Shown: positions 34,895 through 45,454, numbered from the stretch's first letter. The stretch is 64,000 bases of DNA from Bryobacteraceae bacterium (GCA_025056455.1 JANWVY010000001.1:319757-383756); one strand, 5' to 3'. Notes: a model not told the origin generated them from the sequence alone. Numbers and translations are program-made.

Positions 34895-35515
34895 ATGGAG
34901 ACGCTAATCGGCCCGCAGCGAGTCTGGAAGATGCCTCCGCTGATCTTGCATCCCTTCTCGGATGCAAGCGGCCCCAACAAATTGCTGGAGAGTTCGCGGG
35001 CCAGCCTCATGTTGCAGGGTCTGCTGCCGGCGGGTGAGTACTCGCCACAGGAATTAGAGCAGAAACTGGTAGAAGGACGCTTCTGCGAGTTGCGCATGCT
35101 GTTCTATTTGGGGCGGGATCTGGATCGCTGGATCGAACAGTGCCTCGAAGTGGTGGAACGCGATGAAACGCTCCGCCGGGCCGGTATCAAAAAGCAAAGC
35201 TTCCGTATGCTTCTAGTGGAGGATCCTCCAGAGAACATCCGGGAGAAGCTGAAGTCCTGGGGCGTCTCGGATTATAAGGCAATCTTCACCCGGGCGATTG
35301 GCTTAAACGCGGTTTTTGCCGAGATGCCCGACCAGCGTTCGCTTCACCCGGAATTCATCCGCAATTATTATCGCTATGCGGATCATATGTTTGCCTGTTC
35401 CCAGCAGATGACGCCCTTTACCCAGATTCGCAGCCGTAATTTCCAGTTCGATCTTTTCGCCTCGGGTGAGTACACACGTATGCTGGAGCGGCAGTGGGAT
35501 TTGGAAACGAGTTAG
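34895..35515 (+). CDS. Conserved-looking protein of unknown function
   Basis: 206 residues, soluble, no signal peptide. I do not recognise a family. Features are a compact mixed alpha/beta composition, a segment LLPAGEYSPQELEQKLVEGR, a Trp/Arg-rich stretch RDLDRWIEQCLEVVERDETL, and a C-terminal half with RNYYRYADHMFACSQQMTPF. GGAGC and GGAGA precede the ATG at 34895; an ATG at 34865 is possible but less likely. It follows the M28 peptidase by 44 bp on the same strand and may be cotranscribed. Codon use matches its neighbours. Confidence 0.6.
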   Translation: METLIGPQRVWKMPPLILHPFSDASGPNKLLESSRASLMLQGLLPAGEYSPQELEQKLVEGRFCELRMLFYLGRDLDRWIEQCLEVVERDETLRRAGIKKQSFRMLLVEDPPENIREKLKSWGVSDYKAIFTRAIGLNAVFAEMPDQRSLHPEFIRNYYRYADHMFACSQQMTPFTQIRSRNFQFDLFASGEYTRMLERQWDLETS

Positions 35516-35614
35516 TTCGGCAACCCGAGGCTGGCTATCGGCTCTGTAAATCATCGTCCCCGCCGCTTGCCCACAAGCGGCGACACGACCAGCAGAAATT
35601 GAGAAAACTTCTGG

Positions 35615-36193
35615 TCAGGATTGGAATGTAGGCGTACCAACCTGCTCGAGGCGGGTGCTCCGGCTCCGCTTGGGATAGCTGGCAACTAGCATCTTGAGTG
35701 CAATCGCTAGCAGCAAACCCAGTTTGATCACTTCTGCCACGCTGTATGCCGAATGGAAGCTCCAAAAACGACTCCGCGCAGGCGTTGAAACCTCTGCGGG
35801 AACAAAATCAATGGCTCGCCCTAGAAAAGTGATCTCGGGCACCAGCATAAATTTTTCAAAAATCGCCACCAGCACTAAGCTCAACGACAAAAACAGCATG
35901 AGCTTATTGCCGTTGGTCGCAAACAGCAGGACGAGCGCAAGCAGCACCGCGAAGGCGATTTGCGCCATCGAAAACCAATCAAAGTAAAAGCGATTTAATT
36001 CCGACACCTGGTAACGCAAAAGCATCCGCGCTGAATCGCGCCCAAGCAGCTCGAAGGATTTGCTGGCTTCCCTTGCTGGCTCGGCCAATAACCGGTCCAC
36101 CCCGCGGAAATTCTGAGTCGCCACGAAGAACATGGCGCCGGTAAGTCCCAACCACAAACCGAGAATGAGCGTAACCAGCCGTCGAGTGTGCAT
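35615..36193 (-). CDS. Four-helix inner-membrane protein, unknown function
   Basis: 192 residues with about four transmembrane segments: LVTLILGLWLGLTGAMFFVA at the N-terminus, AQIAFAVLLALVLLFA, LMLFLSLSLVLVAIFEKFML, and VIKLGLLLAIALKMLVA. Between helices 1 and 2 lies a long periplasmic loop (VDRLLAEPAREASKSFELLG), and before helix 4 the conserved-looking RFWSFHSAYSVAE. The layout resembles DUF4149-like small membrane proteins, but I cannot assign it firmly. The gene is flanked by genes on the opposite strand, so it is monocistronic. Confidence 0.65.
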   Translation of the reverse strand: MHTRRLVTLILGLWLGLTGAMFFVATQNFRGVDRLLAEPAREASKSFELLGRDSARMLLRYQVSELNRFYFDWFSMAQIAFAVLLALVLLFATNGNKLMLFLSLSLVLVAIFEKFMLVPEITFLGRAIDFVPAEVSTPARSRFWSFHSAYSVAEVIKLGLLLAIALKMLVASYPKRSRSTRLEQVGTPTFQS

Positions 36194-36374
36194 GACAAAA
36201 GCTCTCTTGAATTTCTCTGAATTTTATCGCACACCTGGGCTCGGAAACCCGGGCAGGACGAACGAGCCGCTTCCTCCTTGCCGTATGTGAGACTTTCGCC
36301 TTCCCGGGACCATGGATCAGCCGCTTTTCTCGTCCGCTGGTTTCGGGGTTCGCTGCGGATTGTTTCGGCCGTAC

Positions 36375-36380
36375 TATAAT
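36375..36380 (+). promoter_or_regulatory. Possible -10 hexamer before the Gfo/Idh/MocA gene
   Basis: An exact TATAAT 22 bp upstream of the ATG at 36403. No good -35 at the standard distance. If used, the leader would be about 15 nt. Confidence 0.3.
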
Positions 36381-36402
36381 CGGGTCAATCAGGGATCAAA
36401 CT

Positions 36403-37710
36403 ATGGAGTCACAAACCAACCGCAGAGTCGCCCTTCAGACCCTTGGCGCTGCCGCCATCTCCACACAAACCAAACGGATTCTCGGCGCCAATGAACGGAT
36501 CCGGGTTGCGGTGGTGGGCGTGGGCGGAAGAGGAACTGGGCATGTCAATGAGTTCATGAAACTCGACTGCCATCTAGCGGCCATCTGCGATGTAAACCAA
36601 GCGGCACAAGAACGAGCTGTGGCGCTAGTCGAGCGCGTCAAAGGCCATAAACCCAAAGTCTATGGAGATATGCGCCAGCTGTTCGCCGACAAAGAGATAG
36701 ACGCTGTTTCCATTGCGACTCCGAACCACTGGCATGCGCTGGCGACAATTTGGGCCTGCCAGGCCGGCAAGGACGTTTACGTGGAAAAACCGGTCAGTCA
36801 CAACGTGTGGGAAGGCAAAAAGATGATTGAAGCGGCCCGCAAGTATCAGCGCATCGTGCAAGCTGGCACGCAGAGCCGTTCAACCGCCCACAAGATTGCA
36901 GCGATGAAATTACTCGACCAGGGCGCCATTGGCAAGATTTACATGGCGAAAGGGTTGTGCTATAAGCGCCGCGATTCGATTGGCCGTAAGCCCGACCAGC
37001 CGTCGCCGCCGCCCGGCGTGGACTGGTCGCTGTTTCTAGGGCCAGCTCCGATGCGGCCTTTTAATGAGCTGCGGTTCCGCTATAACTGGCACTGGTTTTG
37101 GGACACGGGAAATGGGGACATTGGCAACCAGGGTGTACACGAGATGGACATTGCGCTTTGGGGGCTTGGTGTCAAGACGATGCCCAAATCTGCGGTCTCT
37201 ACGGGCGGCAAATACCTCTATGATGACGATCAAGAAACTCCCAACACCCAACTCGCTTCGTTTGATTTGGGCGAACGCCAGCTGGTTTTTGAAGTCCGAG
37301 GCATTGTTGGTCCAGAAGAAGGGCCCCTGAAATCGCGTGGGGGAAATGTAATTGGCAACATTTTTTATGGAAGTGACGGCTATCTTGCGGTCGACAACGC
37401 CGGATGGTGGCTCTATCAAGGGCCGAAACGCGAGCTTGCCGCGGAAGGAAAAGCGGAACGCGGAGATACAGCGCCACACATGGACAACTTCCTAAAAGCC
37501 GTACGGAGCCGCCGGGTGGAGGACCTGAACGCTGATGTGGCGGTAAATGTCTTAGCGTCCAACTACTGCCATCTGGCCAACATCAGCTACCGGGTGGGTC
37601 GTAAACTCACCTGGGATCCATCGCGTGAAAAGTTTGTCGGTGACGCCGAAGCCGATGCTCTACTCACGCGAAAATATCGCCCGCCCTACGTCGTACCGGA
37701 GAAAGTCTGA
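36403..37710 (+). CDS. Gfo/Idh/MocA-family oxidoreductase with Tat-like leader
   Basis: 435 residues. The N-terminus has a Tat-like twin-arginine segment (NRRVALQTLGAAAIS). The NAD(P)-binding fold begins RVAVVGVGGRGTGHVNEFM, followed by IDAVSIATPNHWHA and the family hallmark EKPVSH. The C-terminal domain includes NWHWFWDTGNGDIGNQGVHE, the catalytic His region of secreted members. Such enzymes oxidise sugars or inositols, or act as glycosidases by an oxidation-elimination path; the substrate is not given by the context. The next gene begins 6 bp after its stop, so the two are probably cotranscribed. Confidence 0.9.
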   Translation: MESQTNRRVALQTLGAAAISTQTKRILGANERIRVAVVGVGGRGTGHVNEFMKLDCHLAAICDVNQAAQERAVALVERVKGHKPKVYGDMRQLFADKEIDAVSIATPNHWHALATIWACQAGKDVYVEKPVSHNVWEGKKMIEAARKYQRIVQAGTQSRSTAHKIAAMKLLDQGAIGKIYMAKGLCYKRRDSIGRKPDQPSPPPGVDWSLFLGPAPMRPFNELRFRYNWHWFWDTGNGDIGNQGVHEMDIALWGLGVKTMPKSAVSTGGKYLYDDDQETPNTQLASFDLGERQLVFEVRGIVGPEEGPLKSRGGNVIGNIFYGSDGYLAVDNAGWWLYQGPKRELAAEGKAERGDTAPHMDNFLKAVRSRRVEDLNADVAVNVLASNYCHLANISYRVGRKLTWDPSREKFVGDAEADALLTRKYRPPYVVPEKV

Positions 37711-37716
37711 GGGTGG

Positions 37717-38196
37717 ATGGCGTTTTGGGAACGCAAACAGGGAAAACTACCGCCCTTTCGCCTGGCTGATCAGCAAGGTGAGGTTTGGACGCTGGACAAG
37801 GTGGCAGGCAAAACCTTGATCGTTCACCTTTGGGCGAGCTACTCAGCGCCGAGTGTCTGGGAAATGGAGTTTTTTTCGGCCCTGGCTAGCCGTTTAGCTG
37901 GGAGTAAGCAATTTCAGATTCTCTCGTTTAATGTCGACGAGGACCCGAATGCTTTAACCGCGGCCCTCCGAGGAAAATCCTTTCCTTATCCAGTTCTGGC
38001 CGCTTACCACTATGTTTATGACATCGTGCCCTTCCCCACTCTGCCTAGGACATGGATTGTCAGCCCCGAGGGAGAGTGGGAGTGGGAACGCTCTGGGTCA
38101 AACCGGGAGCTAAAGGCGTTCTTTGCAGAACTGAGCCGCCGAGTGGTCTTACCGCCCGAGCCGGCCTCGCCGCCCGCTACGGCTCTACGGGAATAA
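37717..38196 (+). CDS. Thioredoxin-fold (TlpA/redoxin-like) protein lacking the redox cysteines
   Basis: 159 residues. The fold is that of TlpA/ResA: LPPFRLADQQGEVWTLDKVA, then VHLWASYSAPSVWEMEFF, SFNVDEDPNAL and the cis-proline segment FPTLPRTWIV. In TlpA proteins the WASYSAPS position reads WAxWCxPC; here both cysteines are serines (Ser 43 and Ser 46), so the usual dithiol chemistry is impossible. No signal peptide is seen, which is also unusual. It lies 6 bp after the Gfo/Idh/MocA gene. It could be a binding or chaperone-like derivative. The fold call is good; the function is unknown. Confidence 0.8.
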   Translation: MAFWERKQGKLPPFRLADQQGEVWTLDKVAGKTLIVHLWASYSAPSVWEMEFFSALASRLAGSKQFQILSFNVDEDPNALTAALRGKSFPYPVLAAYHYVYDIVPFPTLPRTWIVSPEGEWEWERSGSNRELKAFFAELSRRVVLPPEPASPPATALRE

Positions 38197-38392
38197 GGCG
38201 AGATTCAGAGGCGACGTTTTCGCTGATCGAGCTGGCAAGTACGATCTCGCGCATGGCCTCGCACATCGGTATCCTTGAAAAGTCAGGTTGTGGTTCTCGT
38301 TTTGCCGGGCCAGCTGAATCTTCGCTGGCTACAGCTCGAGCCTGACCGGACACAGTAAGACCACAGGTAGTGGATAGAAGGGAGCAAAGCGT

Positions 38393-39409
38393 ATGCAAGT
38401 CTGGTCCCGTCGAGAATTTTTCGGTTGGACAACCTCCATGAACTGGCTCGCCGATCACGTACTTGGGCAAACGACGCCGGCATCGGCCACTGGAATTCCT
38501 AGGCGTGTCCTGGGTCGCACAGGGGTGAAAGTCTCTATCATTGGGCTCGGCGGCTGGCACCTGGGCGCCATCCAGGATCGCCGGGAAGCCATCCGAATTA
38601 TGCATGCCGCAATCGACGAGGGTGTTAATTTCTTTGACAACGCCTGGGATTACCAAATGGGTGGAGCGGAGACGGTGATGGGCGAAGCTCTCGCTCAAGA
38701 CGGAAAACGCAAAAAAGTTTTTCTCATGACGAAAAATTGTGAGCGTGATTATGCTGGCTCCATGAAGAATCTCGAAGACAGCCTGCGGCGATTAAAGACA
38801 GACTTCCTCGACTTGTGGCAATTTCATGAAATGGTGTACGACAACGATCCCGACTGGGTGTTCGACAAAGGCGGCCTGAAAGCGGCTCTTGAAGCGAAAA
38901 AACAGGGTAAGGTGAGGTTCATTGGCTTTACTGGCCATAAAGATCCGCGAATTCACCTCAAGATGCTGGCTAAGCCTTATGCCTGGGATACGGCGCAAAT
39001 GCCGGTTAACGTGCTCGATGCGACCTACCGCAGCTTCCAAAACGAAGTCATCCCTGTCTGTCTGAAAAAGAATGTGGGGGTGATTGGGATGAAAGGTTTG
39101 GCGGGAGGATGGCCCCAGGGACGGCTGATCAGCCACATGGGACTATCCGCCGAGGAGTGTTATCGCTATTGCTTGAGCCTTCCAATCTCCGTGCAGGTGA
39201 TGGGAATTCACACCATGGAGCAGCTCAAGGCAGACGTTGCGCTAGCACGCAATTTTCAGCCCCTCAGTGCCAGCGAGAGGCAAGCTCTGTTAGAGAAGGT
39301 GAAGGATGTGGCCGGCGATGGACGCCATGAATTGTTCAAATCTACGAAAGCTTTCGATGGGCCCCATCACCGAAGGCAACATGAATTTGATACCTCTGCG
39401 GGGCTCTAA
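38393..39409 (+). CDS. Aldo/keto reductase with Tat-like leader
   Basis: 338 residues. The first 30 residues contain SRREFFGWTTSMN, a twin-arginine leader. The AKR barrel begins RRVLGRTGVKVSIIGLGGWH. The catalytic tetrad is visible: Asp and Tyr in FFDNAWDYQMGG, Lys in FLMTKNCERD, and His in LWQFHEMVYD. NADPH-linked reduction of aldehydes or ketones is the family activity. A secreted AKR would need its cofactor bound before export, which fits Tat. A GAAGGGAG sequence lies just upstream of the ATG. It follows the previous two genes after 196 bp without obvious content. Confidence 0.88.
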   Translation: MQVWSRREFFGWTTSMNWLADHVLGQTTPASATGIPRRVLGRTGVKVSIIGLGGWHLGAIQDRREAIRIMHAAIDEGVNFFDNAWDYQMGGAETVMGEALAQDGKRKKVFLMTKNCERDYAGSMKNLEDSLRRLKTDFLDLWQFHEMVYDNDPDWVFDKGGLKAALEAKKQGKVRFIGFTGHKDPRIHLKMLAKPYAWDTAQMPVNVLDATYRSFQNEVIPVCLKKNVGVIGMKGLAGGWPQGRLISHMGLSAEECYRYCLSLPISVQVMGIHTMEQLKADVALARNFQPLSASERQALLEKVKDVAGDGRHELFKSTKAFDGPHHRRQHEFDTSAGL

Positions 39410-39509
39410 AAAAGGTTCGCAGGGAATGCGTGGGAACAGGCGGATGGCGTCAATCTAGCTCCGTACGATGGACTTAGCCGGTAACCGCCCGCGCCTATCA
39501 TACGCTTGC

Positions 39510-40502
39510 TTACCGGTCTTCCAAATGGAGTAGCGTCATAGGGTCCTCATCTTTGACGCCGCCGAAACGCCGCCGCATATAACGGCCCCCGTAGATCATC
39601 AAGCCCGCCAGAATACACATCAACAGCAGCAGTCCCACCAAGATCATGCTGTTGACAATCAAATCCCCCGTCTGGCCCAGAATGCCGCGGGGATTATTTT
39701 CGTTAATTGTGATGTTCGCCTTATAGTTGACGAGGGACAGCACGCGTTCGGCATCGTCGGCGTTTTTGGCCCCAATGACAGCCGCTAACAACGGGCCGCT
39801 GCGTTTCACCATGGCCCCAGCAATCTTTTCAAACTCTGCTTGCCGCTCCCGCGCCATCTGGTTGGTGGGATAGTAGAAAAGCGCCATCTCCACTTCGCTC
39901 GACCGTCCCTTGTAACGCGCAACCACGGCTTCTGTGCCGTAATGGAAGGCCGCTGTTGAAGGCGCCACCTTGGGATAGAACTTTTCTAAAGACGCCGGTC
40001 CTAATACGTAGCGGTCTGAGCCCGGCACCTGCTGATCAGCCGGGACAAATTCCAGCAAGGGGGGGAGAGCCGATTGGTCAACCTTCGGCAGTTGAAATAA
40101 AAAAAGCTTCAGTTCTTCTAACTCCGGCGCGCGCCCCTCAAAGCGCAACAGGTAGTTGCCGAACGTCATTAACCAGCCGTTTGAGAGAGTCGCCGCAAAT
40201 TTGGTGTAAGCTAGCGCATCAGCAGCGCCTGGCCGGGCATTCGGGGGACGCAGCCACCGGAAGGCCGCCTGGGACCCGGTGGGATCTTTTAATCGCCAGG
40301 CCGTCGCTTGAAACGGTTTTCCTTTCCCTTGATAGGTAGCTGTCTCCGCCTCCGCTAGACCGTACTCATCCCAGACGGGAAGGTCCGTCAGCGGGGGCTT
40401 TGAAACTGGACCTCGTTGAACCGTGCCAAGCCCTTCGGGCAGAATTCCAGCTCTGGACAGCGACAAGGAGAGAAGCAGAACAACAATTACGCGCCGTGAC
40501 AT
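39510..40502 (-). CDS. Anchored exported protein (DUF6599-like), unknown function
   Basis: 330 residues. A signal peptide ([18 protein letters not shown]) is followed by a mature domain with [30 protein letters not shown] and [14 protein letters not shown]. It ends with a C-terminal transmembrane helix ([20 protein letters not shown]) and a short basic cytosolic tail. I associate this layout with DUF6599-type proteins of Acidobacteria, with modest certainty. The start overlaps the 3' end of secA by 16 bp, so it is translated from the secA transcript. It may assist export or merely share the operon. Confidence 0.68.
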   Translation of the reverse strand: MSRRVIVVLLLSLSLSRAGILPEGLGTVQRGPVSKPPLTDLPVWDEYGLAEAETATYQGKGKPFQATAWRLKDPTGSQAAFRWLRPPNARPGAADALAYTKFAATLSNGWLMTFGNYLLRFEGRAPELEELKLFLFQLPKVDQSALPPLLEFVPADQQVPGSDRYVLGPASLEKFYPKVAPSTAAFHYGTEAVVARYKGRSSEVEMALFYYPTNQMARERQAEFEKIAGAMVKRSGPLLAAVIGAKNADDAERVLSLVNYKANITINENNPRGILGQTGDLIVNSMILVGLLLLMCILAGLMIYGGRYMRRRFGGVKDEDPMTLLHLEDR

Positions 40503-43309
40503 TTCTTATACTTCTTGCCGCTGCCACACGGACAGGGATCGTTGCGACCCACCTTGTTGGAGTGAGCTTGGACGGGCTTGGAGCTTGTTGAGGTATCGCT
40601 GCCAATAAATTGCATGGCCTGCATCTCCCGCTCCTTTTTGCGCTGGATATTCCGCGTAAAGTCGATGAGTGTGGATTGGGCGGCGGCTCGCTGGGCAGCC
40701 GAAACAGGAACTGGTTCGGGCTCAGGCTCTTCGTCGTCGCCCTCCTCCTCCGTTCGGAAGGGAAGCACAGGCCGGGAGGCCACCGCTGTCCTTTCATCGG
40801 AGCTCGTTTGCAAGAAAAAGAGATAGCGGATGGTCTCATCCTCTATCCGGTCCATCATGTTTTGGAACAGATGGAAGGATTCCTTTTTGTACTCCACCAG
40901 CGGGTCTTTCTGTCCATAGCCGCGTAGGCCGATGCCTTCCTTGAGGTGGTCCATGGACAGCAGGTGATCTTTCCACTGCGTATCAATGACGTGCAACATA
41001 ATGAAGCGCTCCGTTTCGCGCAGCACGTCAGATCCCACCAAACGCTCCTTTTCCTCGTACCGGGCCTTCAACTTGTCGAAGATGTAGTCTTCCATCTCGA
41101 CTTTATTCAACTGGCCGATTTCTTGCGGCGTGATGCGGACGCCGAACTGCGAAAGAATGTCGGTCTCAAGCCCTAGCAGATCCCAAGTGTTGGGGTGAGC
41201 TCCTTCCGGGCAACGAGACTCGAGGAAGGCGGAAACAATACCCCGCACCATTTCAAAAATCCGCTCTTTTTGGTCCGCTCCCTCGAGCAAGCTGCGCCGC
41301 AGACCATACACGGCCTGCCGCTGCTTGTTCATCACATCGTCATACTCAAGCAAATGCTTACGCGCCGCAAAGTTTTGCGCCTCGACGGCCTTCTGTGCCG
41401 CAGCAATGCGCTTGGTGATGAGCTTGGACTCAATCGGCACGTCTTCTTCCATGCCGAGCTTGAGCATGAGATTTTGAATCCGGTCACCGCCAAAAATACG
41501 CAGCAGGTCGTCCTGCAACGAAAGATAGAAGCGCGAGCTGCCCGGATCGCCCTGACGGCCTGCTCGCCCGCGCAGCTGGTTGTCAATGCGACGGGATTCA
41601 TGGCGCTCAGTGCCAATGATGTGCAAACCTCCCAAAGCGACCACTTCGTCATGCTCCCGGTCGGTCTGCTCCTTGAATTTGCGAAAAACAGGCTCCCAAA
41701 CTTCCTTTGGTACGCTATCTGGATCCAGGCCTTGTTTCCGAAAATGCTCTTTGGTGTAGAACTCGGGGTTGCCCCCTAGCAAAATATCGGTTCCCCGTCC
41801 GGCCATGTTGGTGGACACGGTGACCGCACCTTTTCGGCCCGCCTGGGCAATGATGTAGGCTTCGCGCTCGTGATTTTTGGCGTTGAGCACTTCATGCTTC
41901 ACGCCCATTTTTTTCAAAAGAGCCGAAAGGCGTTCGGACTTCTCGACCGAGATGGTTCCCACCAAAACCGGCTGACCCGCTTCGTGACGCTGTTTGATCT
42001 CCTTGGCTGCGTTGCGAAATTTTTCTTCCTCTGTGCGGTAAACGATGTCCACGTAGTCGCGCCGGATCATAGGCCGGTTGGTGGGAATCGTCACCACGTC
42101 GAGGTTATAAATTTTGCTAAATTCCGCCGCTTCGGTTTCTGCTGTACCGGTCATGCCGGCCAGCTTTTTATACATGCGGAAGTAGTTTTGGAAGGTGATG
42201 GTGGCCAGCGTCTGGTTTTCACGCTCGATCTTGACGCCTTCCTTCGCTTCAATGGCCTGGTGCAAACCATCGCTCCAACGCCGGCCGGGCATGAGACGGC
42301 CAGTGAATTCATCGACGATGATCACCTGACCATCCTTCACCAGATAATCTTTGTCGCGGTGAAAGAGCACGTGAGCGCGGAGAGATTGCTGGACCCCGTG
42401 GTTCAGCTCAATGTTTGCTGGGTCGTAGAGGTTGTTGATACCGAGGAGGCGTTCGACCTTGAGGACGCCTTCCTCGGTTAGGGCAACGGTCCGGTTCTTT
42501 TCATCCACCGTGTAGTCGCCGGTGGTGTATTTCTCGCCCGGCTCTTTCCCCTCGATCACCTCCCCACGCACTAGCTTTGGAATGATGCGATCGATTCGGT
42601 AATACTTATCGGTTGATTCTTCGCTCGGCCCGGAAATAATGAGCGGAGTTCGCGCCTCGTCGATCAGGATCGAGTCTACTTCGTCGACAATCGCATAATA
42701 GAATCCCCGCTGCACGCAATCTTCGAGACGGAACTTCATGTTGTCGCGAAGATAGTCAAAGCCGAACTCGTTGTTCGTTCCGTAGGTGATGTCGCAGGCA
42801 TAGGCCCGGCGGCGCTCGTCGTCGTCGAGGTCATGAACAATGACGCCGACTGTCATGCCCAGAGCACGATAGATCTTTCCCATCCACTCGGCGTCGCGCT
42901 TGGCCAGGTAATCGTTGACCGTGACGACGTGAACTCCCTTGCCGGTCAGGGCATTGAGGTAGACCGGTAAGGTCGCAACCAGCGTCTTTCCTTCGCCGGT
43001 TCTCATTTCGGCGATCTTGCCAGCATGTAGCACCACACCGCCGATCAACTGCACGTCAAAATGACGCATGTTCAAGGTGCGCCGGCCCGCTTCCCGCACG
43101 AGGGCAAAAGCGGGGACGAGCAAGTCATCAAGTGAAGCCCCTTGATCGAGTTGCTGGCGGAATTCGATGGTTTTTGCGGCCATTTGGGCGTCCGAGAGCT
43201 TCTGCATCTCGGGTTCGAGCGCGTTAATCTGCTCAACCAGCGGACGGATCTTTTTGATCTCGCGCTCGTTTTTGGTGCCAAAGATTTTGGCCAGGAGGGT
43301 GTCTAACAT
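40487..43309 (-). CDS. secA: Preprotein translocase ATPase SecA
   Basis: Drives preproteins through SecYEG. The 940 residues include Walker [11 protein letters not shown] at 102-111, [30 protein letters not shown] (DEAD-like Walker B), [38 protein letters not shown] and the C-terminal zinc motif [15 protein letters not shown], which binds SecB or ribosomes in other bacteria. The acidic/Pro linker ([16 protein letters not shown]) before the zinc tail is typical. Length and order of domains are normal. The gene stands downstream of the hybrid kinase gene, with a 221-bp gap, and overlaps the DUF6599-like gene at its 3' end. Confidence 0.98.
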   Translation of the reverse strand: MLDTLLAKIFGTKNEREIKKIRPLVEQINALEPEMQKLSDAQMAAKTIEFRQQLDQGASLDDLLVPAFALVREAGRRTLNMRHFDVQLIGGVVLHAGKIAEMRTGEGKTLVATLPVYLNALTGKGVHVVTVNDYLAKRDAEWMGKIYRALGMTVGVIVHDLDDDERRRAYACDITYGTNNEFGFDYLRDNMKFRLEDCVQRGFYYAIVDEVDSILIDEARTPLIISGPSEESTDKYYRIDRIIPKLVRGEVIEGKEPGEKYTTGDYTVDEKNRTVALTEEGVLKVERLLGINNLYDPANIELNHGVQQSLRAHVLFHRDKDYLVKDGQVIIVDEFTGRLMPGRRWSDGLHQAIEAKEGVKIERENQTLATITFQNYFRMYKKLAGMTGTAETEAAEFSKIYNLDVVTIPTNRPMIRRDYVDIVYRTEEEKFRNAAKEIKQRHEAGQPVLVGTISVEKSERLSALLKKMGVKHEVLNAKNHEREAYIIAQAGRKGAVTVSTNMAGRGTDILLGGNPEFYTKEHFRKQGLDPDSVPKEVWEPVFRKFKEQTDREHDEVVALGGLHIIGTERHESRRIDNQLRGRAGRQGDPGSSRFYLSLQDDLLRIFGGDRIQNLMLKLGMEEDVPIESKLITKRIAAAQKAVEAQNFAARKHLLEYDDVMNKQRQAVYGLRRSLLEGADQKERIFEMVRGIVSAFLESRCPEGAHPNTWDLLGLETDILSQFGVRITPQEIGQLNKVEMEDYIFDKLKARYEEKERLVGSDVLRETERFIMLHVIDTQWKDHLLSMDHLKEGIGLRGYGQKDPLVEYKKESFHLFQNMMDRIEDETIRYLFFLQTSSDERTAVASRPVLPFRTEEEGDDEEPEPEPVPVSAAQRAAAQSTLIDFTRNIQRKKEREMQAMQFIGSDTSTSSKPVQAHSNKVGRNDPCPCGSGKKYKKCHGA

Positions 43310-43530
43310 ACCCAGAGCTACCAGTCCTTATTCTAGCGCAGGGTCCCAGAGAGGACCCGAACCGGGGCATTTTGGGCGAGATTTTTCGCGATTTCGACGC
43401 GCGTCTAGCGGCTGGCTGTGGGAGCCGAGTTGGCCTCCCAGGATGAGTCGGTCTCCCAGGCCTTAGCCTGACCGGACAGCCAAGAGAGCGGCTCCCGAAT
43501 TGAGCGGAAACGTTGACGCTCGGGCTTGCC

Positions 43531-45042
43531 TCAGCCTTGCCGGAGATAGCTGCGAATCGAAGCGAGCAGTTCTTCCGAGGGGATGGGTTTCGTGAGGAAG
43601 CCTTGCATGCCGTTTTCAAGACAGAGGCGGCGGTGGTCTTCAGCCGAGTTCGCAGTCAGAGCCAGGATCGGGGTCTCCTCGTAGCCAGCAAGAGCTCGGA
43701 TGCTACGGGCGGCTTGAATTCCATCGACACCAGGCATCTGGAGATCCATCAAGATTAGGTCGAATTTGCGCCGTTGGGCCAGGCGAACGGCTTCTGGACC
43801 ACTGGAAACACACTCGACATGATAATTTCCGCGGCTGAGTACGTGGGTGTAGATGCGCTGCGCGACATCGTTGTCCTCAACCAGCAAGATTGTAGCCTCG
43901 GCCGCCTGAGATTGGGCCGTTTCTGAAGTAGACGTGTTGTGATACTCCTCGCTGCGTTGAAAGCTGCACTCGACAAAGAACGAGCTGCCCTGGCCAACGG
44001 TGCTTTCAGCGCGCAGACTACCTTTCATCAAAGCGGCCAGCTTCTCAACAATGGCGAGGCCCAGACCGAGCCCTGAGTAGTTCCGGGCTAGCCCGCTATC
44101 AATCTGACGGAAACTGTCAAAGATATGGGCCAGCTGCTCCTGGGCAATTCCAATTCCGGTGTCCCGCACCTGAAAACACAACCGGACCTCATGATCGGTG
44201 AAGGAAACCGGCCACAAACGTACCTCCACCTCACCGCTCGGAGTGAATTTGACGCCGTTGGAAATCAAGTGCGAGAGCAACTGGCGGAGACGTAAGGCGT
44301 CTCCCAACAGGGTTTCTGGGACCCCTTTTTCAAAGGTGGCGTACAGACGAAGCCCCTTGGATTCGGCCCGGAATTGATGCTCCGCAATAGCGGCATGAAC
44401 CACCTCGTGCACGTGAAATTCAGAGGACTCCAAATCCACACGGCCGGTACTCAAAGCGGAGTATTCCAGGGTGGCGTTCAGGACTTCGAAGAGGGTTTCC
44501 GCGCAGGCGCGCGTGGCGGCGACGTACTCCCGTTGCTCGTCATCGAGTTTGGTTTCCATCAAGAGGTCCGTCATACCCATGATCCCGCTCAACGGGGTGC
44601 GAATTTCGTGATTGAGGACGGCGAGAAAACGCCCTTTGAGACTGGAGAGGTCCTCACTGGAAGATCCTCCCGCAGCGGCTTGCCAGCCATCGAAGGGCGG
44701 CGTTTGGACCACAGGGGGCGTGGGAGTGGCTTCGATTCGGGCGGAGTTGTTGTTCGAAGTCCCATGGGCCTGGACCGGCCCCGTCTCGACGCCTAGGGGG
44801 TTGATCTCCTTGCGGCTTGAGGCTAGGCCTACTGAAGCAGGGCTTCTGCCCAACATCTCGAAAGCTGGACCGATCTTGGACACGGTATTGCTGTCACTCC
44901 GCACGGAATTTGCGCTGGCAGCAAGTTGGCTGCCGGAAGTCGCTGGCATGGGGTCGAGCGCGCCGCTGATCGGGCCTGACACCGGCTCTTGGGCTACGGA
45001 TGAAGAGGGCTGAGCGTGTGGGTCGTTGCCAAGCAGCGCCAT
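43531..45042 (-). CDS. Soluble hybrid histidine kinase with C-terminal receiver
   Basis: 503 residues. The first 135 residues are low-complexity (Ser, Pro, Ala) with no membrane segment. The phospho-acceptor region FLAVLNHEIRTPLSG carries His 145. The HATPase domain has HLISNGVKFTPSGEV, DTGIGIAQ and GLGLGLAIVEKLAALMKG. The receiver domain (about 375-500) has VEDNDVAQRIY, phospho-acceptor Asp in LILMDLQMPG, and the Lys in LTKPIP. GGAGGAG lies just before the ATG at 45042. Being cytosolic with no sensor domain, it probably gets its signal through partners. It is preceded by a 400-bp leader with several inverted repeats. Confidence 0.92.
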   Translation of the reverse strand: MALLGNDPHAQPSSSVAQEPVSGPISGALDPMPATSGSQLAASANSVRSDSNTVSKIGPAFEMLGRSPASVGLASSRKEINPLGVETGPVQAHGTSNNNSARIEATPTPPVVQTPPFDGWQAAAGGSSSEDLSSLKGRFLAVLNHEIRTPLSGIMGMTDLLMETKLDDEQREYVAATRACAETLFEVLNATLEYSALSTGRVDLESSEFHVHEVVHAAIAEHQFRAESKGLRLYATFEKGVPETLLGDALRLRQLLSHLISNGVKFTPSGEVEVRLWPVSFTDHEVRLCFQVRDTGIGIAQEQLAHIFDSFRQIDSGLARNYSGLGLGLAIVEKLAALMKGSLRAESTVGQGSSFFVECSFQRSEEYHNTSTSETAQSQAAEATILLVEDNDVAQRIYTHVLSRGNYHVECVSSGPEAVRLAQRRKFDLILMDLQMPGVDGIQAARSIRALAGYEETPILALTANSAEDHRRLCLENGMQGFLTKPIPSEELLASIRSYLRQG

Positions 45043-45054
45043 TGCTCCTCCCAT

Positions 45055-45454
45055 CAGTGCTTTACCGGTCGCAAACCTCCACCCCGCACCCTGGTTGCCC
45101 CACTAGAGTGTGACAGGGTTGGAAGTCTCTCGACCACTTGGCGTCTCGATTCGCCGTGGGAGTTGACGGATCTCACTGGAGTGCCGGATTGCCGCCTGCG
45201 CGAGCGCGCCCTGCTTGGGCCTTACTCCTGGAACCGACCAAACCCAGGTGGCCACGTGGAGCCGTGGCAAAAGCCCATGGCTCGGGCTCTCGCCCCGGAC
45301 GCAGCCTCCGGTTTTTGGCGAATGATTATCCAAGTCACTCGTCTGCCTACGGTTTTATCGGCATCCGGCAAAAGGAAGTTTAGAAAAACTATCCGGGAAA
45401 AACGTCAATCTTCAGTCGGAAAGGGCTGACACCAGGAAAACTGCCGGAGGGGCT
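45055..45454. other. Intergenic region with clustered inverted repeats
   Basis: About 400 bp between trpD and the hybrid kinase (both leftward). It has no gene. It contains GAGCC-g-TGG-loop-CCA-t-GGCTC (45259-45283), the GGGC/GCCC repeats next to it, GTGGCCAC (45248-45255) and CCTGG/CCAGG arms around 45228-45249. On the minus strand these would form several adjacent hairpins in the kinase leader. I cannot match them to a known riboswitch. Confidence 0.35.
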
